Shown here: piece by piece, positions 44,423-53,108 of the stretch
How the letters are laid out: each line of letters starts with the position of its first letter
Numbering within the stretch: position 1 is the stretch's first letter
Source: CAXBCP01 sp963974055
GTDB lineage: Bacteria > Pseudomonadota > Alphaproteobacteria > MPNO01 > UBA830
NCBI GenBank assembly: GCA_963974055.1
Contig: CAXBCP010000012.1
Coordinates: forward strand, 62,001 to 126,000
DNA length: 64,000 bases
Reading direction: 5' to 3'
Made by a program: the position numbers and the translations under genes
Notes under the pieces: generated by a model
Told to the model about the DNA's origin: nothing
What the model saw: the letters and a program-made list of their open reading frames with translations, nothing else
The model's database searches: none

Positions 44423-45511
44423 TCACTTCGGTCCGCGGATTTCCTCCGGCAGGAACGGGAAGGCGGACAGTTCGTGAGACTGGCTGACGGCGCGGGCTTC
44501 CTTGACGAAACCGGGATCGAGCTGGTCGAGCGACGATACGCCGGTCAGGCCCATCGCATTTCTGATTTCGGCTTCCATGATTTCCAGCGCGTTCACCAGC
44601 GTCGCCTGGCCGCCGGCTGCGAGCGCCCAGGCCTGGTAGCGGCCGAGGGCGACGGCGTCCGCGCCGACGGCCAGCGCCTTGAGCACGTCGGTGCCGCGCA
44701 CGATGCCGCCGTCGACGACGATTTCGGCCTTGCCTTTGGCGACCGCGACGACTTCTTTCAGGATTTCGAGCGTGCCGTCGCCGTGGTCGAGCTGGCGGCC
44801 GCCATGGTTCGAGACGTAAACCGTATCGACGCCGTGCTGCACGGCAAGTTCCGCGTCTTCCGCCGTCTGGACCCCTTTGAGGATGAAGGGCAGCCCGCCG
44901 CGTTCGCGCATGCGTTCCATCCATTCCCAGGTGAGGCCGGCCTGCAGGGCGCGGGCGTTTTCGTCGTAACGCTGGATACTCGGCGGTCGCCAGCCGGTGA
45001 TGAGCTGGCGTTCGCGGCGGCCGTAATAGGCGGAATCGACCGTCAGGCAAATCGCTGCGTATCCCGCGTCGCGGGCGCGGTCGATCAGCGTGTCGACCCA
45101 GGCCTCGTCGCCACGGATGTAAATCTGGAAAATCTTGGGGTGGTCGGTCGCGCCCGCGATCTCCTCCAGCGTCGGCTCGGTGACGGTGCTGACGAAATTC
45201 ACGGTGCCGAATTCGGCGGCGGCCTTCGCGACCGCGATCCCGCCTGCCGGCGTAATCGTCTGAAGCGAGCCGATCGGGGCGAGCAGGCAGGGAATGCGGA
45301 GCTTGTGGCCCATGAAGGTTGTGGAGGTGTCGATCTCGCGCACGTCGCGCAGGATACGGGGGCGCAGCGCGTGGCAATCGAGACAATGGCGGTTGCGGCG
45401 CAGCGTCGTTTCGGTTTCGGCGGCGCCGGTCACGTAATTCCAGACCGACCGGCTGATATTGTTGCGCGCGGCGACGATGATTTCATGCATCGTGGCATAG
45501 GTATCCGACAT
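44423..45511 (-). CDS. FMN-dependent alpha-hydroxy-acid oxidase/dehydrogenase
   Basis: 362-residue TIM barrel that oxidises L-2-hydroxyacids such as lactate, glycolate or mandelate to 2-oxo acids. Active-site residues are K212, H236 and R239 in LKG and SNHGGRQLD, and the phosphate site is VVDGGIVRGTDVLKALAVGADAV. There is no membrane or cytochrome b2 segment, so a soluble oxidase or an enzyme bound loosely to the membrane is likely. Its promoter region is shared with the divergent TRAP system 2. Its 2-oxo product could feed the ThDP enzyme next door. Confidence 0.9.
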   Translation of the reverse strand: MSDTYATMHEIIVAARNNISRSVWNYVTGAAETETTLRRNRHCLDCHALRPRILRDVREIDTSTTFMGHKLRIPCLLAPIGSLQTITPAGGIAVAKAAAEFGTVNFVSTVTEPTLEEIAGATDHPKIFQIYIRGDEAWVDTLIDRARDAGYAAICLTVDSAYYGRRERQLITGWRPPSIQRYDENARALQAGLTWEWMERMRERGGLPFILKGVQTAEDAELAVQHGVDTVYVSNHGGRQLDHGDGTLEILKEVVAVAKGKAEIVVDGGIVRGTDVLKALAVGADAVALGRYQAWALAAGGQATLVNALEIMEAEIRNAMGLTGVSSLDQLDPGFVKEARAVSQSHELSAFPFLPEEIRGPK

Positions 45512-45650
45512 GTCGGGTCCACTTTCAGATTATTTGCGGATGTCTGTTTGTATCGATGGGCTGTTTTCGCCCGATCGCAGTCGTTTGCCAAGCCGCAATC
45601 GCCGGCCCGAAATCAAGAAGGGGAACCCGGCCAGGAATGGTCGTTGACTT

Positions 45651-45663
45651 TGCAATAGTTGCA
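45651..45663. promoter_or_regulatory. candidate operator, TGCAA-TAG-TTGCA
   Basis: Perfect 5-base inverted arms with a 3-base spacer inside the AT-rich core of the divergent promoter region. Short enough to be chance, but well placed. Confidence 0.35.
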
Positions 45664-45690
45664 TATAGAAATATTGGATATAAAAGTGAT

Positions 45691-45704
45691 GTCCGGTACC
45701 GGAC
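45691..45704. promoter_or_regulatory. candidate operator, perfect 14-base palindrome
   Basis: GTCCGGTACCGGAC is its own reverse complement and lies 6 bases after TATAAA, where transcription would start. Size and symmetry fit the short operators of GntR/FadR-type repressors, often found beside TRAP operons, but no such regulator gene is in the window. Confidence 0.5.
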
Positions 45705-45807
45705 GAAAAAGCAGAACGATAACGGCACGCGCGGCACCAAGACGGAGATAGATGGCCCGCTTTCTTAGTGCTAAGATGATCGCAAATAAAAACGGGAGGA
45801 AGAGAAA

Positions 45808-46884
45808 ATGACCAGAATTTCCACCAAAATTGTATCCACGGCACTTGTGTCGGGCGCGCTCGCGCTTTCCGGCGCGGCCTCGGCAAAGACCGTCAAGATT
45901 ACCGTCGCCGCCGGCCCGCCGCCGCTCGTGACCTTTGTCGGCGCCTTCAAGGACATCGTGACGAAGAAAATCGATGCCCGGCTGGCAAGCCCCGAAGGCA
46001 AGGGCTTCAAGATCGAATGGAACCACGCCTATTCCGGTTCGCTTGCCAGTTTCCCCGAGGTTTTCGAGACCATCGAGGAAGGCATTGCGGGCGCGGGCCT
46101 GATCCTGAAAAACTTCGAGCCGTCCAACCTGCCGCTCGAAGCCTATCCAGTTTACATGCCGTTCGTAAAAATGTCGCGCGCGCAGTTGCTGACGATCGAT
46201 CACAACATGCGTAAGAAAATTCCCGAAATGGATGCGGCCTACGCGAAACACAACCAGATTCTGCTGGAAAGCGGCCCCAACGATTCGATGCACCTGTTCA
46301 CGAAGTTCCCGGTCTCCAAGTTCGAGCACCTGAACGGGCGCAAGCTCGGGTCGAGCGGCACGTTCGCCCAGTGGCTTCGCGGTACCGGGGCGGTGTCGGT
46401 GAATTCGTCGATGAACCAGTCGTTCACCAACATCAAGAACGGCGTGTATGAAGGCTATCCGATCTCGGAGATCCTGGCTTTCGTATACAAAACATGGTCG
46501 GCGGCGCCGTATTTTACGAAGGTCGAGTTCGGGCCGTCCCTCGTGTCGGGCGTCTCGTTTAACGCCGATGTTTGGAAGAACCTGCCCAGCCACGTGCAGA
46601 CCGTCATCCGGGAAGAAGTCGCCAAGTGGCCGACCTATCTCGACGATATCGATTCGAAAAAGCGCGGCAAGTTTATCGGCATCATGAAAAGCAAGGGCGT
46701 CAAGTTCAGCGTTCTTCCCGAAGCGGAGCGTACCAAGTGGGCCATGGCGCTGCCCAACATCGCCAAGGAATGGGCCGAGCGGCTTGAAGAAAAGGGCCTG
46801 CCGGGCAACAAGATGGTCGCGACCTACATGGATGAACTGCGGGCCGCGAACGTCGACATTACCCGCGACTGGGGCAAGAACTAG
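45808..46884 (+). CDS. TRAP transporter solute-binding protein (DctP type), system 2
   Basis: 358-residue periplasmic receptor with a signal peptide (residues 1-26, cut after ASA). The ATG follows the strong site GGAGGAAGAG. DctP-like stretches are FPEVFETIEEGIAGAGLIL, FEHLNGRKLGSSGTFAQWL with a likely ligand-contact region, and NGVYEGYPISEIL. It is diverged from systems 1 and 3 and so probably binds a different ligand. The permease gene follows after a hairpin. Confidence 0.88.
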   Translation: MTRISTKIVSTALVSGALALSGAASAKTVKITVAAGPPPLVTFVGAFKDIVTKKIDARLASPEGKGFKIEWNHAYSGSLASFPEVFETIEEGIAGAGLILKNFEPSNLPLEAYPVYMPFVKMSRAQLLTIDHNMRKKIPEMDAAYAKHNQILLESGPNDSMHLFTKFPVSKFEHLNGRKLGSSGTFAQWLRGTGAVSVNSSMNQSFTNIKNGVYEGYPISEILAFVYKTWSAAPYFTKVEFGPSLVSGVSFNADVWKNLPSHVQTVIREEVAKWPTYLDDIDSKKRGKFIGIMKSKGVKFSVLPEAERTKWAMALPNIAKEWAERLEEKGLPGNKMVATYMDELRAANVDITRDWGKN

Positions 46885-46890
46885 GCGAAT

Positions 46891-46909
46891 CGGGCCGCAT
46901 GACGGCCTG
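46891..46909 (+). other. intercistronic hairpin between binding-protein and permease genes
   Basis: CGGGCCG (46891-46897) and CGGCCTG (46903-46909) pair over 7 bp with one wobble around CATGA, with no T run. Such hairpins often protect the upstream message, raising binding protein over permease. Confidence 0.45.
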
Positions 46910-46923
46910 GTAGCAGTCCTCCA

Positions 46924-48873
46924 ATGACGGATTCAGACATTCCTGCCGTCGAACAGCCGGGCCTGCCGGCCCGGCTGTTCGACGGAATCGTATCCCTGTT
47001 CAACGCCGGCGGCAGCGCCTGGATTTTCTGCCTGATGTCGATCCTGTGTGCCGACGTCTTCAGCCGGACGGCGTTCAACGCGCCGATCAACGGCGTGCCG
47101 TTGCTGGTCGAATTGTCGATTCTCGTCATCATGTTCATGCAGTTGCCGGCGGCGATCCGCAGCGGGCGGCTGACCCGGTCCGATATCCTGCTGGCCCGGC
47201 TGCTGCGGGACCGGCCGTCGCTGGGGCTGAGCCTGCGCACGGCCTACGACGCGCTGGGCATCGTCCTGATGGTGGTGGTCTTCTTCTATACGCTGCCGAC
47301 CTTCGAGAAAGTCTGGCGCCGCGACACGTTCGAAGGTCTCGAAGGCGATTTCGCCCTCCCGTCCTGGCCGTTCAAGCTGCTGATTCTCTTCGGCGCCGGC
47401 ATGTGTGCGGTCCAGTTCGGCCGGTCGCTCCTCGACGGTATCCGGGGGCTGCGGCAGCTGCACCGGGACAACACCCTGGAAAGCGGGCGCATCACGCGTA
47501 TGTTCGTCCTGCTTGCCGTTGCCGTCGGCATCCTCTGGGCGATCGCGAATTTCACCGAGATCAGCCCTGCCGGGATCGGCGTAATCTCGATCCTGTTCGT
47601 ACTGTTTTTCGTCTATATCGGCGTTCATGTCGGAGTCGCCCTGGCGCTGATCTCCTTCGTCTGCGTCTGGCTGGTTCAGGACAACATGGAACTCGCCGGG
47701 AAGCTGCTTGCGCTGTCGATCGGCGAAAGCATGAAGCATTACGAATTCGGGGTGATCCCGCTTTTCGTCCTGATGGGGCTGCTGGTCAGCATTTCCGGGA
47801 TCGGCAGCGATACCTACGATGTCGCGAACCACCTGTTCCGCAAAATGAAAGGCGGACTGGGCACGGCGACCGTCGGCGCAAATGCCGTGTTTGCCGCGGT
47901 CACCGGCACCAGCATCGCATCGGCCTCGGTCTTTACGAAGGTCGCGGTGCCGGAAATGCTGCGGCTGGGATACCGGCCCCGGTTTTCGGTCGGCGTGGTC
48001 GCCGGGTCGTCGGTGCTCGGGATGCTGATCCCGCCGAGTTTGCTGCTGATCGTGTTCGGCATTCTGGCGGAACAGTCGATCGGCGATCTGTTTATCGCGG
48101 GCATCATTCCCGGCATTGTCCTCGCCGTCGCCTATTGCGTCCTGATCTGGGTGATGGCGACCTATTTCCCGGACAAGGTCGGCTCGGCCGAAGCGCTGAA
48201 TACGAAGCGCGAAGCCCTTATGACCGGCGGCGTCGCGGCGCGGAAAAGCCTGCCGATCTTCCTGCTGATCGCGCTGGTGCTGGGCGGCATATACGGCGGA
48301 TTGTTCACCGCGACCGAAGCCGGCGGCGTCGGCGCGCTGGGCGCGCTGGTCCTGACCCTCGTAAAGGGGTCGCTCAACCGCGAAAATCTCTGGCAGGCCC
48401 TGTCGGAAACCGGCCACGTGACGGCCTCGATCTGTTTCCTGCTGGTCTCGGCCCATATCTATTCGCGGATGATCGCCCTGACCGGCATTCCCAATCTGAT
48501 GGAACAATGGGTCAACGCATCCGGGCTCGGCCTCACCGGGCTGCTGGCGATCTACATTATCGCCATCGTCCTGATGGGCACGATCCTCGATGCCGGCTCG
48601 ATCATGCTGATCACGGTGCCGCTGATGATCCCCGCCCTGGCCGGGTTCGAGATCGACCTGATCTGGTTCGGGATCGTCACCATCATCGCGGTCGAGATCG
48701 GTCTGCTGACCCCGCCACTGGGGCTCGCGTGTTTCGTGATCCACAGTAATCTGCAGGACGACCGGATCATGATCGAAGACGTGTTCTGGGGCGCGATCCC
48801 GTTCGCCATCACGATGCTGATCGTGTTGCTGCTGATCGTCGCGTTCCCTGAAATCGCGACGGCCTTAATCTGA
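46924..48873 (+). CDS. fused TRAP transporter permease DctQM, system 2
   Basis: 649 residues joining the small and large permease subunits. The DctQ part (about residues 1-180) has four helices including SILCADVFSRTAF and LPAAIRSGRLTRSDI. The DctM part follows with VIPLFVLMGLLVSISGIG, FAAVTGTSIASASVFTKVAVPEM, PPSLLLIVFGILAEQSIGDLFIAG and LLTPPLGLACFVIHSN. Systems 1 and 3 keep the two subunits separate. It follows the binding-protein gene by 39 bases and precedes the FAH gene by 28. Confidence 0.93.
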   Translation: MTDSDIPAVEQPGLPARLFDGIVSLFNAGGSAWIFCLMSILCADVFSRTAFNAPINGVPLLVELSILVIMFMQLPAAIRSGRLTRSDILLARLLRDRPSLGLSLRTAYDALGIVLMVVVFFYTLPTFEKVWRRDTFEGLEGDFALPSWPFKLLILFGAGMCAVQFGRSLLDGIRGLRQLHRDNTLESGRITRMFVLLAVAVGILWAIANFTEISPAGIGVISILFVLFFVYIGVHVGVALALISFVCVWLVQDNMELAGKLLALSIGESMKHYEFGVIPLFVLMGLLVSISGIGSDTYDVANHLFRKMKGGLGTATVGANAVFAAVTGTSIASASVFTKVAVPEMLRLGYRPRFSVGVVAGSSVLGMLIPPSLLLIVFGILAEQSIGDLFIAGIIPGIVLAVAYCVLIWVMATYFPDKVGSAEALNTKREALMTGGVAARKSLPIFLLIALVLGGIYGGLFTATEAGGVGALGALVLTLVKGSLNRENLWQALSETGHVTASICFLLVSAHIYSRMIALTGIPNLMEQWVNASGLGLTGLLAIYIIAIVLMGTILDAGSIMLITVPLMIPALAGFEIDLIWFGIVTIIAVEIGLLTPPLGLACFVIHSNLQDDRIMIEDVFWGAIPFAITMLIVLLLIVAFPEIATALI

Positions 48874-48901
48874 CATACCAACCGGACAGGGAATCTGCGC
48901 A

Positions 48902-49837
48902 GTGAAACTCCTCTCAATCGACGCCGGCAACGGCAGCCATCCCGGCGTTATCGTCGGCGACAACCAGGTTCTGGACCTCGCGACCGCACCGGACACGGTC
49001 GTTTCCGGCTGGCGTCCCGATAGCGTGCGCGGCATTTTCGAACGCGGCGACGACGGGCTCGAAGCGGTGCGCCGGATCGCCGGCGCCGCCGAGGCCGCGA
49101 TGGACAGCTGCGCTGATGCGCTGACCGATTTCGCCGATACCAGCTTCGCGCCCGCGATACCCGATCCCTGGCTGGTGTTCTCGGTCGGGATGAATTACGG
49201 ACGTCATCTCGCCGAAATGGGCGATACCCCGCGTCCGGCGCATCCCGCCGGTTTCATCAAGACCCGGGATTCCCTGCTGGGACACGGCAAGGCCATCCAG
49301 GTGCCGCCGCAATGCCCCGACATGATCGACTACGAAGGGGAGTTCTGCTTCGTTTTCGGCCGCGAATGCCACCGCGTCAGCGAGGCCGACGCGATGGACT
49401 ACGTCGTCGGCTATACCATTGCCAACGACGTGTCGGCGCGCGACTGGATCCCCGATATCAAGGCGGGCACGCCGCCCTTCGGGCCGATCCATGGCTGGGA
49501 ACGCAACATCATGGGCAAGAACCTGCCGGGCTTCACGCCCTGCGGGCCGGTTATCGCCACCAAGGACGAAATCGCCGATCCCTACGATCTGCATCTGCAG
49601 ACGCGGCTTAACGGCGAGGTCATGCAGGATACCAGGACCGACGATCTGATCTTCAAGATCCCGGAAATCGTTTCCTATTATTCGCAGTGGTACCGGTTCC
49701 GCCCCGGCGATTTCGTGACCACGGGCTCGCCGTCCGGCGTCGGCGTCGGGCGCAACCCGCCGGTCTTTATGCATGCGGGGGATACGGTGGAAGTCGAGCT
49801 TGAAGGCGTGGGGACGCTGATCAACACCCTGGCCTGA
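48902..49837 (+). CDS. fumarylacetoacetate hydrolase (FAH) family protein
   Basis: Mg2+-dependent C-C bond hydrolase, isomerase or decarboxylase of 311 residues, started at GTG 48902. Metal ligands fit the family pattern: Glu-x-Glu in DYEGEFCFVFG and a later Asp in NDVSARDWIPD; GMNYGRH and TTGSPSGVGVG are family marks. It is in line with the TRAP system 2 genes and before the CocE-like gene. It may work on an oxo-dicarboxylate brought in by that transporter. Confidence 0.88.
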   Translation: MKLLSIDAGNGSHPGVIVGDNQVLDLATAPDTVVSGWRPDSVRGIFERGDDGLEAVRRIAGAAEAAMDSCADALTDFADTSFAPAIPDPWLVFSVGMNYGRHLAEMGDTPRPAHPAGFIKTRDSLLGHGKAIQVPPQCPDMIDYEGEFCFVFGRECHRVSEADAMDYVVGYTIANDVSARDWIPDIKAGTPPFGPIHGWERNIMGKNLPGFTPCGPVIATKDEIADPYDLHLQTRLNGEVMQDTRTDDLIFKIPEIVSYYSQWYRFRPGDFVTTGSPSGVGVGRNPPVFMHAGDTVEVELEGVGTLINTLA

Positions 49838-49857
49838 CACAGAGAGAGAAACCGGCA

Positions 49858-51531
49858 TTGGCGAAAAAACCTGCATCCGGAACGAAACGCCCCGGAATGA
49901 AGGTCGAAGAGCCCGTCTTCGTGACCATGCGCGACGGCGTGCGGATCGCCTGCCGTATCTACCGCCCCGATACGCCCGGCAAATTCCCGGCGCTGTTCGC
50001 GGCCTCTCCCTATCAGTTCGAAACCGACGACCTGCCCCATTCGACGCAGTTCCTGTGGCGCGAGGTCGGGCCGGTTGAATGGTACGTTCGCGATCAGGGC
50101 TATGCCTATGTCCATATGGACGTGCGCGGTTCCGGGCAGTCGGGCGGCGTCTACAACCTGCTCGATAAAAACGAGCAGCAGGATTACTACGAGTGCATCG
50201 AATGGGTCGCCCGCCAGGAATGGTGCGACGGCAATGTCGGCGGTCTCGGGCAGTCCTATTACGCGTGGTCGCAGTGGTTCATGGGCATCGTCAATCCGCC
50301 GAGCCTGAAATGCATCGCGCCCTATGACGGATCTGTCGATATGTATCGCGGCACCGCCTATCACGGGGGCATGTATTGCGACTTCATGCCGATGTGGTAC
50401 CAGATGATCCGGATGAACAACCTGCATCGGGCGGCCAACGGGCCCGGCGGCCAGTACATGCCGCTCGATCTCGCCGGCGAGATGGCGAAGCACCCGACCT
50501 ATGACGACTGGTGGCGCGAACGTTGCGCCTGGGAACGCCTGGACGAAATCAAGGTGCCGGTGCTGTCGATCGGCCACTGGGGCAAGATGGGCCTCCACCT
50601 GCGCGGCAATATTCTCGGCTACGAGAACGTCAGGTCGCCCAAAAAACTTGTCGTAACCGGCGCGAAGGACGTTTTCGAAGCCCACGACCAGTTCGATCAT
50701 ATCTCGTATCACGAGCGCGAATTGCTGCCGTTCTACGACCGGTATCTCAAGGGGAAAAAGAACGGCTACGAAAAGCGTCCCAATGTGCGGCTGCATGTCG
50801 GCGGGCGCGACGAATGGCGCGAAGACGATGTCTGGCCGCCTGAAAACGCGAAATACAAGCCGTTCTACCTGAACAGCCGCGCTTCGAAGAGCGTCAATTC
50901 CATCAATGACGGGTCGCTGACGACCGAGGCGCCGAAAGCGGGCGGCGGGTCGACCAGCTACGACTATCCGAACCCGGGCTGGAAGCTCGGCACGGTCGGT
51001 TTCGGCCCGCACGGTCCGGACCCGGCGCGCGGGGTGCTGACCTTCACGACCGCGCCGCTGGAAAAGGACCTGGAAATCGCCGGGCCCATCGTCCTCGAAC
51101 TTCAGGCGTCGTCGACCTGCACGGACACCGATTTCGTCGTAAAGCTGTCGGATCAGCACCCGCAATCGAAGCAAGACCGCGACAAGGGCCTGCAGCCCGC
51201 GTTCAACGTCGTCTCCAAGGGCTGGCTGCGCGCGTCGCACCGCGAGAAGGACCCGAAGCACAGCACCCGGTCCCGGCCGTTCTATACCCACACGAACCCG
51301 CAGCCGATCGTGCCGGGCGAGATTTATACCTACGAAATAGAGGTCATGCCCTGCGCCTACCGGTTCCGGGCGGGGCACCGGATCCGGCTGGAAATCGTCA
51401 ACGGCGATTCTGCGCTGACCGATGCGATCTTCACCCACCAGTACCTGTACTACAAGGTCGGCACCGATACGCTGTGGCACAACGCCAAAAACCCGTCGCG
51501 CCTGCTGTTGCCGGTGGTGCCGGCGCGCTAG
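49858..51531 (+). CDS. CocE/NonD-family serine hydrolase
   Basis: 557-residue alpha/beta hydrolase with an X-Pro dipeptidyl-peptidase-like C-terminal jelly roll. I take TTG 49858, which follows AGAGAGAGAAA at a good distance; ATG 49897 (MKVEEPVFVTM) is the alternative. The nucleophile is S133 in GLGQSYYAW. The oxyanion Tyr region is AASPYQFETDD; VTGAKDVFEAHDQ carries likely Asp. The C-terminal RFRAGHRIRLEI is typical. It would cleave an ester or amide. There is no signal peptide, so it is cytosolic. Confidence 0.85.
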   Translation: MAKKPASGTKRPGMKVEEPVFVTMRDGVRIACRIYRPDTPGKFPALFAASPYQFETDDLPHSTQFLWREVGPVEWYVRDQGYAYVHMDVRGSGQSGGVYNLLDKNEQQDYYECIEWVARQEWCDGNVGGLGQSYYAWSQWFMGIVNPPSLKCIAPYDGSVDMYRGTAYHGGMYCDFMPMWYQMIRMNNLHRAANGPGGQYMPLDLAGEMAKHPTYDDWWRERCAWERLDEIKVPVLSIGHWGKMGLHLRGNILGYENVRSPKKLVVTGAKDVFEAHDQFDHISYHERELLPFYDRYLKGKKNGYEKRPNVRLHVGGRDEWREDDVWPPENAKYKPFYLNSRASKSVNSINDGSLTTEAPKAGGGSTSYDYPNPGWKLGTVGFGPHGPDPARGVLTFTTAPLEKDLEIAGPIVLELQASSTCTDTDFVVKLSDQHPQSKQDRDKGLQPAFNVVSKGWLRASHREKDPKHSTRSRPFYTHTNPQPIVPGEIYTYEIEVMPCAYRFRAGHRIRLEIVNGDSALTDAIFTHQYLYYKVGTDTLWHNAKNPSRLLLPVVPAR

Positions 51532-51534
51532 CCG

Positions 51535-51894
51535 TCAGACCAGCAGCAGAAGCCCGCCTGTAATGCAGAAATTGCAGTGCATGAGCAGGAAGTGATAGGC
51601 CCGTTGCGGGTCGGTCATCGTCCAGTAGCGGTGGAAGATGGCTGTCGCCAGCGCGGTGAACGCGATCAGGAGCCAGGCGCCTGTCTCGGCATGCCAGTCG
51701 AACAGCAGCATGAAGGCGCCCGGGAACTGAAGGGCAAAGCCGAAGGCCAGGCTGATATGGCCGGGAAACCCCTTGTCGCGAAGCCGTCCGACATTTGTAT
51801 TCCACAGCATCGCGTTCTTGATGCCCTGCCAGATGAAGTAGATGGCGATGATCGCCTGGCCCGCGATCTCGGCAAGCGTATGGTCTGCGTACAT
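51535..51894 (-). CDS. DoxX-like small membrane protein
   Basis: 119 residues with four membrane segments (about residues 8-26, 48-66, 70-88 and 103-119). The arrangement and GFPGHISLAFGFALQFPGAFMLLF suggest the DoxX/SURF4 superfamily, often found with redox genes. It converges on the CocE-like gene, leaving only 3 bases between the stops. Exact role unknown. Confidence 0.65.
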   Translation of the reverse strand: MYADHTLAEIAGQAIIAIYFIWQGIKNAMLWNTNVGRLRDKGFPGHISLAFGFALQFPGAFMLLFDWHAETGAWLLIAFTALATAIFHRYWTMTDPQRAYHFLLMHCNFCITGGLLLLV

Positions 51895-52004
51895 TGGATT
51901 CCCCCTGTCGGGCCCGGCGCTGTTGGGAATGTCGCGCGTGAAGGCCCGTTGCGACTGCTTTCGGTTTCTATCCTGTCTGACGCCGTACTGCTATAGTTCC
52001 GCGC

Positions 52005-53108
52005 ATGCGTCTCGGATATTTCACCCAGCCCGTTCACCCGCCCGCCAAGGATTACCGCCAGGTTCTGAGAGAGAACCGGGAGGCGGCCTTGTTCGCGGAC
52101 GAGCTCGGCTATGCGGAAGCGTTTTTCGGCGAGCACATTACCGACCGGGCGGAGCCGATAACGTCGAACCTGATGTTCATCGCCTCGCTCGCCCACGAGG
52201 CGAAACGGATCACCTTCGGCTCGGCGGCGGTCACATTGCCGTCCTATCACCCGGCCATGGTGGCCGCCCATGTGGCAATGATCGACAACATGACGGACGG
52301 CCGGTTCATTTTCGGGATCGGCCCGGGCGGCCTGCTGTCGGATGCCGAAATGTTCGAGAGCCTGGATGTCGACCGTAATGCGAAGATGCTCCAGTCGATC
52401 GACATGATCCTGGCGATCTGGGCCGGCGACGCGCCCTACGGTCTGGAAAACGACTACTGGACGGCGACGACCGAACGCACGCTGAACCCGGCGATCGGAC
52501 AGGGTATCGTCGCGGTGCCGTTGCAACGGCCGCATCCGCCGATTGTCGTGACGGCGGTCGCGCCCCATTCGCGCGGGATCACCGCCGCCGCGGCGCGGGG
52601 CTGGGATCCGATCACGTCGAACTATGTCCAGGCGCACTGGGTCGCGACGCATCTGCCGAAATATCTCGAAGGGCTCGAACAGGGCGGCCGGCCCGTGAAC
52701 GGGTCCGGGTGGCGGGTCGCCAAGTCGATTTTCGTCGCCGATGACGACGCCACGGCCCGCGACTACGGCAAATCGCCCGACGGGCCCTACGGTTTTTATT
52801 TCCGCAACATCATGACCAAGCTTGTCGGCAACGGAAAACCGGAGATTTTCCGCGCCTGGCCCGATCAGCCCAACGACCAGGTCAGCCTGGACCAGTCGCT
52901 CGATACCCAGGTGATTGCCGGCAGCGTAAATTCCGTGGTCGATCAGGTTCTTGCCTTCCGCGAGGAAATCGGGGAATTCGGCACGCTGCTCTATACCGGC
53001 CATGACTGGATGGACCCGGCACTGGGCCGCCGGTCGATGGAATTGATGGCGACCGAGGTAATGCCCCGGGTGAACGAGGCCCTCGGCGAACATGCCGCCG
53101 TCGAGTAA
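52005..53108 (+). CDS. LLM-class (luciferase-like) flavin-dependent oxidoreductase
   Basis: 367-residue TIM barrel using reduced FMN or F420 to oxygenate or reduce a substrate. Marks are FADELGYAEAFFGEH, GSAAVTLPSYHPAMVAAHVAMIDNMTDGRFIFGIGPGG, and VVTAVAPHSRGITAAAARGW. It starts at ATG 52005 with a weak ribosome site and overlaps the EamA gene by 17 bases. An LLM enzyme near a RidA gene recalls RutA/RutC of pyrimidine-ring opening, but the other Rut genes are absent. Confidence 0.87.
   Translation: MRLGYFTQPVHPPAKDYRQVLRENREAALFADELGYAEAFFGEHITDRAEPITSNLMFIASLAHEAKRITFGSAAVTLPSYHPAMVAAHVAMIDNMTDGRFIFGIGPGGLLSDAEMFESLDVDRNAKMLQSIDMILAIWAGDAPYGLENDYWTATTERTLNPAIGQGIVAVPLQRPHPPIVVTAVAPHSRGITAAAARGWDPITSNYVQAHWVATHLPKYLEGLEQGGRPVNGSGWRVAKSIFVADDDATARDYGKSPDGPYGFYFRNIMTKLVGNGKPEIFRAWPDQPNDQVSLDQSLDTQVIAGSVNSVVDQVLAFREEIGEFGTLLYTGHDWMDPALGRRSMELMATEVMPRVNEALGEHAAVE

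Larger units (their letters stand above)
45512..45807. promoter_or_regulatory. divergent promoter/operator region between the FMN oxidase and TRAP system 2
   Basis: A 296-base gap with an AT-rich core (45644-45690). Elements that could serve a promoter are TTGACT (45644-45649), TATAGA (45664-45669) and TATAAA (45679-45684), but spacing does not single out one pair. Two symmetrical elements lie here, at 45651-45663 and 45691-45704. The right end holds the GGAGGAAGAG ribosome site of the binding-protein gene. Confidence 0.5.
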
